From Flavobacteriaceae bacterium (GTDB taxonomy: Bacteria > Bacteroidota > Bacteroidia > Flavobacteriales > Flavobacteriaceae): DNA of 8,220 bases. Both the position numbers and the translations under genes were made by a program. Position 1 is the first letter of the stretch. Each line of letters opens with the position of its first letter. This document shows positions 4,637 to 8,220 of this stretch, piece by piece. Under the pieces are notes generated by a model. The model saw only the letters and a program-made list of their open reading frames with translations. It did not search any database and was not told the origin of the DNA. The stretch spans positions 1-8,220 of the forward strand of contig JACXVH010000059.1 in the NCBI GenBank assembly GCA_014763515.1. The letters are read 5' to 3'.

Positions 4637-5962
4637 TTAGAAAAATTTATCTGCTATCAATTCAAATATATCTTTTCCAAAAGTTAAAGCCATCAATGTT
4701 AACAATATAATCATTCCAGCAGTTTGTACATAACCTGCTGCTTTATCGCTTAAAGTTTTTCCTGTAATCATTTCAACAATTGTAAAAAGCGCATGACCAC
4801 CATCTAATCCTGGGATAGGTAATAAATTCATAAATGCCAAACCAATTGAAAATAGCGCTGTGAAATTCCAAATATATTCCCAGTTCCATTCGTCTGGTAA
4901 TTGACGTGCAATACCGACTGGACTTTTTACTTGTTTATAAGCCCCTGTAGATGGTCTTAAAATCAATTTAAAACTCTTTACGTTGTAAACTAACAATGCC
5001 CAAGATTCTTTTATAGCTTCAGGAATAGCTTCAATAAATGACATTTTTTGATCTACAACATAATCGTCTTTTAAATAAGAAGAAAACATAAATCCTAATT
5101 TTCCAACTGAATCAACTTTAGCTCTTATTAATTCTTCTTTACTGTCTCTTACAACAGTTATAGAAACTGAATCATTTTTAAATTTAGACAATCGAGAAGA
5201 AAATTCATCAGTATATTTAAATGTCTGATTATTTAAACCAACTATAGAATCTCCTTTTTTCAATCCTGCCGAAGAAGCATTTGAACCCACCCAAACAGAA
5301 TCAATTTTAGCCGCTTGTAAACGTGGTGCAATAAAACTTCTCCCTTCTTTTGCTATAATATCACCTATTTGTTCATCTGTTAGATTTAATTTCACTTCTT
5401 GCCCGTTTCTTTCTACTACAACTTCATGGCTAAATAAAATATCCATAACCATTCTATTGAAGTTTTCTTGAAACTTACCATCAACCGAAACAATTTTATC
5501 GCCATTTTGGAAGCCGGCATTTTGACCAACCTCACCAAATGATAAACCGTTTTTTTGAATAATCTCAGTTGACACATATTTTTTACCTACAGTAGAATAC
5601 ATAACACTGTAAATAAACCATGCTAAAAGTATATTTACAATAATTCCTCCTAACATAATAATTAAACGTTGCCAAGCAGGTTTTGCACGAAATTCCCAAG
5701 GTTGAACTTCTTGTTTCATTTGGTCTGTATCCATGCTTTCATCAATCATTCCTGAAAGCTTAACATAACCACCTATTGGTAACCAACCAATTCCCCATTC
5801 GGTTTCGCCTATTTTCTTTTTAAACAAAGAAAAACCAGCATCCATAAATAAATAAAACTTTTCTACTCTTACCTTAAACCACTTTGCTGTGATATAGTGA
5901 CCAAACTCATGTAGAATTACTAAAACCGAAAGAATAAATATTATTTGTGCTAATTGAATCAT
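4637..5962 (-). CDS. rseP: RseP-family site-2 zinc metalloprotease (intramembrane)
   Basis: This 441-aa M50 protease cleaves membrane-bound substrates within the bilayer, classically anti-sigma factors after a first periplasmic cut. It starts with membrane segment 1 carrying the zinc motif HEFGH (18-22). Membrane segment 2 is at about 100-122. Two PDZ domains follow (core V-G-x-N-A-G-F-x-N-G-D at 145-155; V-G-S-N-A-S-S-A-G-L-K-K-G-D at 225-238). Segment 3 leads into NLLPIPGLDGG (379-389), whose Asp387 is the third zinc ligand, and segment 4 is at about 412-436. All catalytic residues are present and the length equals that of E. coli RseP. It is a host core gene downstream of the M1 peptidase, separated from it by a hairpin. 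The ATG at 5962 is well placed, directly before the first membrane helix. Its substrate in this organism is not shown by the neighbours. Confidence 0.95.
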   Translation of the reverse strand: MIQLAQIIFILSVLVILHEFGHYITAKWFKVRVEKFYLFMDAGFSLFKKKIGETEWGIGWLPIGGYVKLSGMIDESMDTDQMKQEVQPWEFRAKPAWQRLIIMLGGIIVNILLAWFIYSVMYSTVGKKYVSTEIIQKNGLSFGEVGQNAGFQNGDKIVSVDGKFQENFNRMVMDILFSHEVVVERNGQEVKLNLTDEQIGDIIAKEGRSFIAPRLQAAKIDSVWVGSNASSAGLKKGDSIVGLNNQTFKYTDEFSSRLSKFKNDSVSITVVRDSKEELIRAKVDSVGKLGFMFSSYLKDDYVVDQKMSFIEAIPEAIKESWALLVYNVKSFKLILRPSTGAYKQVKSPVGIARQLPDEWNWEYIWNFTALFSIGLAFMNLLPIPGLDGGHALFTIVEMITGKTLSDKAAGYVQTAGMIILLTLMALTFGKDIFELIADKFF

Positions 5963-5992
5963 ATTAGAATTTCTTTTACTTATATAAACGAC

Positions 5993-6018
5993 AAAAGTAA
6001 GGTTTTCACCTTACTTTT
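5993..6018 (-). terminator. Hairpin between the M1 peptidase gene and rseP, probable terminator
   Basis: An 11-bp perfect stem (aaaagtaaggt 5993-6003, accttactttt 6008-6018) has a 4-nt loop. It lies 23 bp after the peptidase stop. The T-tract on the - strand is short (TTTT), so termination may be incomplete. The distal arm also creates TACTTTTG (5999-5992), a match to the TAnnTTTG -7 box, which could serve rseP, although no good -33 TTTG is seen 19 nt upstream. Confidence 0.7.
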
Positions 6019-6040
6019 TATATATCATTTTAAAACTGAC

Positions 6041-7954
6041 TTAATTTTTTATAAAATTTTTATGAAAATACCCTTCGGTTGTTTCAATTTTTAAAATATA
6101 GACTCCCGACTGTAGATGTTCTGTCGAGAAATTTAAATTTGAAGTTTCCATAACTTTTTGTCCTAAATTATTGTAAATTTCAGTTTTTACAAGCTGAACT
6201 AAACTTGGCAACTTAATAAACAATTCTTTATCCGAAGGGTTAGGATAAACTAAAACTTGGTTATCAAAAGCAAAAGAATTAGCACCTAAAACTGCATTAT
6301 TATTTTTTGAAATAATATGTCTATTAGGATCAAACTGAACACTAGCAACCGTAAATGGCACTGAAACTATAAATTCTTGCCCATTAAAAGTATTATCTAC
6401 AATAACATCATAAATGTTGTTAGCCGCATCTTTTAATCTAATTTCAAGTGGCATTTCAAAATAAGAAACTGATGGATGAGATTGCGTTTGGTTTACTATA
6501 ATTTTAGCTTGACCAGCACCCCAATTACTGACCGATATATTGTATGTAGGATAACCTTGATTATAAACCCAATCGTTAAAAAACTCGTCTAAACTACCGC
6601 CGTAAACCGTTTCTAAATGAGCTTGCAGTTGCGGTGTTAGTGCATAAGCATAAGCTAAGTTAGAATCTGCTAAATAATTCCTCATTGCTTGATAAAATGC
6701 AGTATCTCCTAGTTTCCATCTTAGCATATGAACAACCATTGCTCCCTTATTGTATGACAATCTACTACTAAAGATTCTATTTACATTTGTTGCTTCTGTA
6801 TCTGTTAAATAAACCGCACCCCCAGGTTGTGAAGTAATATTATTTATTTTAGAGTTTTTCCAAGAAATAAAATTTGATACACCATCTAAATCTTCAACAA
6901 CTAAACCAGAAAGGTATTCTGCAAAACCTTCATTTAACCAAATATCTTTCCAAGAACCACAAGTAATTTTATCACCAAACCATTGATGTGCCAATTCATG
7001 TGCAATTAAACCTCTACTAAAATTATACATGAACGAAACCGTGGTATGTTCCATTCCACCACCCCAACCAAATTGAGCATGTCCATATTTTTCATCATTA
7101 AAAGGATAAGGTTCAAACAAGTTTTCATACAAATTAATAATCGAGGGAGTTACAGCACATCCAGCTTGTGAAGAGGCAAAACTCTCAGGATAAAAATAAT
7201 TCACAATTGGAAAAGTAGTAGAAACCCCAGCAGTTTGAGTATATATTTGATAATTTGTGACTGCAATTGCTATTAAATAAGCTGGTATTGGATGCCCATG
7301 ATGAAAATGAGTAGTCTTTGTTCCATTTCCATTATCAATAGCAGATTGTTCTAAACCATTGGAAACGCTTACATAAATATTAGGTGCAGTTATATAAACA
7401 TCAATTGAATCTACTTTATCGTTTAAATCTTGTTTACATGGCCACCAATCTCTTGCCCCAAAAGGCTCTGAAAGTGTGTATATAACTGGAGTCCCGTTAT
7501 GAGTACTTGTAGTAAAAGCTTGTTCATCGGTATCTGGAGCTCCCGAATAATTAATAACTAACGTTGAAGAAGTACCGTTTGTAATTGTTGATGGAAAATC
7601 AATCACTAATTCTTCTGTTGCCAATTGAGTAAAGCTTAACGAAGTAGCTCCCATTGTAACAGAACTTACTGTTAACACATCTGTTAAATCAAATGTAATA
7701 GTATTCATATCCTCTAAAGCCGTAAAAGTAGTTGTAACTTGACCTACAATATTGTAAACAGCAGGATCTACAGTGAAACGCAATTCGTGGTAAGTAATAT
7801 CGTAATTTTGAGTATTAGGATTTACTTGAAAATTCTGAACTGAAGCTGCCGATTTCATTTCGGCTTCAACCATTTGTTCAAATTGTTCTTTTTCATTTTG
7901 AGAAAAAATAAAAAAAGAATTAAGAACAAGGAAGAATTGGGTAATTTTTCTCAT
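6041..7954 (-). CDS. Secreted M1-family zinc metallopeptidase with T9SS sorting domain
   Basis: This 637-aa gluzincin aminopeptidase probably trims peptides outside the cell. Residues 1-19 are a signal peptide (MRKIT, hydrophobic FFLVLNSFFIF, cleavage near SQ). The N-terminal M1 beta-domain (about 50-235) includes the FGARDWWPCKQD segment. The catalytic domain has GGGMEH (298-303, in place of the usual GAMEN), zinc motif HELAH (319-323) with Glu342 in WLNEGFAEY as third ligand, and probable catalytic Tyr401 in SYNKGA. The C-terminus (about 568-637) is a type IX secretion sorting domain: VLVYPNPS, then NNLGQKV, then LQSGVYILKI. Length fits compact M1 enzymes with a sorting tail. His for Asn in the exopeptidase motif may alter N-terminus recognition, so strict aminopeptidase activity is not certain. 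It is divergent from serS and upstream of rseP. Confidence 0.95.
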   Translation of the reverse strand: MRKITQFFLVLNSFFIFSQNEKEQFEQMVEAEMKSAASVQNFQVNPNTQNYDITYHELRFTVDPAVYNIVGQVTTTFTALEDMNTITFDLTDVLTVSSVTMGATSLSFTQLATEELVIDFPSTITNGTSSTLVINYSGAPDTDEQAFTTSTHNGTPVIYTLSEPFGARDWWPCKQDLNDKVDSIDVYITAPNIYVSVSNGLEQSAIDNGNGTKTTHFHHGHPIPAYLIAIAVTNYQIYTQTAGVSTTFPIVNYFYPESFASSQAGCAVTPSIINLYENLFEPYPFNDEKYGHAQFGWGGGMEHTTVSFMYNFSRGLIAHELAHQWFGDKITCGSWKDIWLNEGFAEYLSGLVVEDLDGVSNFISWKNSKINNITSQPGGAVYLTDTEATNVNRIFSSRLSYNKGAMVVHMLRWKLGDTAFYQAMRNYLADSNLAYAYALTPQLQAHLETVYGGSLDEFFNDWVYNQGYPTYNISVSNWGAGQAKIIVNQTQSHPSVSYFEMPLEIRLKDAANNIYDVIVDNTFNGQEFIVSVPFTVASVQFDPNRHIISKNNNAVLGANSFAFDNQVLVYPNPSDKELFIKLPSLVQLVKTEIYNNLGQKVMETSNLNFSTEHLQSGVYILKIETTEGYFHKNFIKN

Positions 7955-8043
7955 TTTAATTTAAAATTTTGCTAATGTAATAAAAAAATAGCTTTTTATA
8001 TATACAATTATAGCTAATACTACTATTATTTTGATATTTTATA

Positions 8044-8076
8044 TTGTTAATCTAAGATTTAATTTCATTAAATTTG
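8044..8076 (+). promoter_or_regulatory. Probable serS promoter
   Basis: TAAATTTG at 8069-8076 matches the TAnnTTTG -7 box, with TTG at 8044-8046, 22 nt upstream (slightly long). Transcription would start near 8082, giving a short leader before the ATG at 8096. I see no equally good promoter for the divergent peptidase gene; TATAATTG (8012-8005, - strand) is a weak candidate. Confidence 0.55.
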
Positions 8077-8095
8077 CCGTTCAAAAAATCAAAAT

Positions 8096-8220
8096 ATGTT
8101 ACAGATAGCTTACATTAGAGAAAACAAAGAAGAGGTTATCAAAAAATTAGCAAAAAGAAATTTAGACGCTAAAGAATTGGTTAACCTCGTAGTAGATTTA
8201 GATGAAAAAAGAAGAACAAC
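8096..8220 (+). CDS. serS: Seryl-tRNA synthetase, N-terminal fragment
   Basis: The frame from ATG 8096 runs off the right edge with 41 complete codons. It reads MLQIAYIRENKEEVIKKLAK and continues RNLDAKELVNLVVDLDEKRRT. This is the start of the antiparallel coiled-coil arm (tRNA-binding domain) of bacterial class II seryl-tRNA synthetases: M-L-x-x-x-x-I-R-E-N-x-x-x-V-x-x-x-L-x-x-R, then L-D-x-x-R-R. The catalytic domain lies outside the window. It is a host housekeeping gene that charges tRNA-Ser in the cytoplasm. The start is supported by alignment to the family N-terminus as I know it and by a -7 box about 20 bp upstream. Confidence 0.92.
   Translation, partial: MLQIAYIRENKEEVIKKLAKRNLDAKELVNLVVDLDEKRRT

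Noticed and set aside
4621..4639. A/T palindrome near the rseP stop as a terminator
   Set aside because: The stem consists only of A:T pairs and is too weak to call a terminator.

Overview
The window reads as the chromosome of a Bacteroidota bacterium, most likely a flavobacterium. The DNA is strongly A+T-rich and start codons mostly lack a Shine-Dalgarno sequence. Two good promoters match the Bacteroidetes pattern (TTTG, about 19 nt, TAnnTTTG). A secreted peptidase ends in a type IX secretion sorting domain, and the integrase is of the Bacteroidetes phage_int_SAM_5 type. This placement is inferred from reading the sequence; no database search was run.

Right half (about 4349-8220), host core genes. 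The 5' end of serS (seryl-tRNA synthetase, + strand) diverges from a gene for a secreted M1-family metallopeptidase. Next on the - strand come the site-2 protease rseP and two tandem tRNA-Asn(GTT) genes, each followed by a near-identical terminator. The two tRNAs differ only at one compensated base pair of the anticodon stem.

Left half (1 to about 4312), an integrated mobile element abutting the 3' end of the tRNA-Asn pair. All its genes lie on the - strand. In transcription order they are: a 283-aa protein of unknown function; four 11-12 bp iterons; a 58-aa excisionase-type helix-turn-helix protein; a DUF3987 P-loop replication-type protein split over two frames; five 9-bp repeats; a tyrosine recombinase; a small KilAC-domain (antirepressor-type) protein; a terminator; and the first 12 codons of what looks like a phage-type AAA ATPase. 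The KilAC and AAA-like genes point to a prophage or phage-satellite origin rather than a conjugative element, but the rest of the element lies beyond the left edge.

The most notable observation is the DUF3987 gene. Its two reading frames join exactly through a -1 shift at an in-frame T TTT TTA heptamer, two codons before the zero-frame stop. This could be a programmed frameshift, a recent homopolymer deletion or a sequencing error. The two different iterated repeats that bracket the xis/DUF3987 module are the other unexplained structure and could be operator, replication-origin or recombinase-arm sites.
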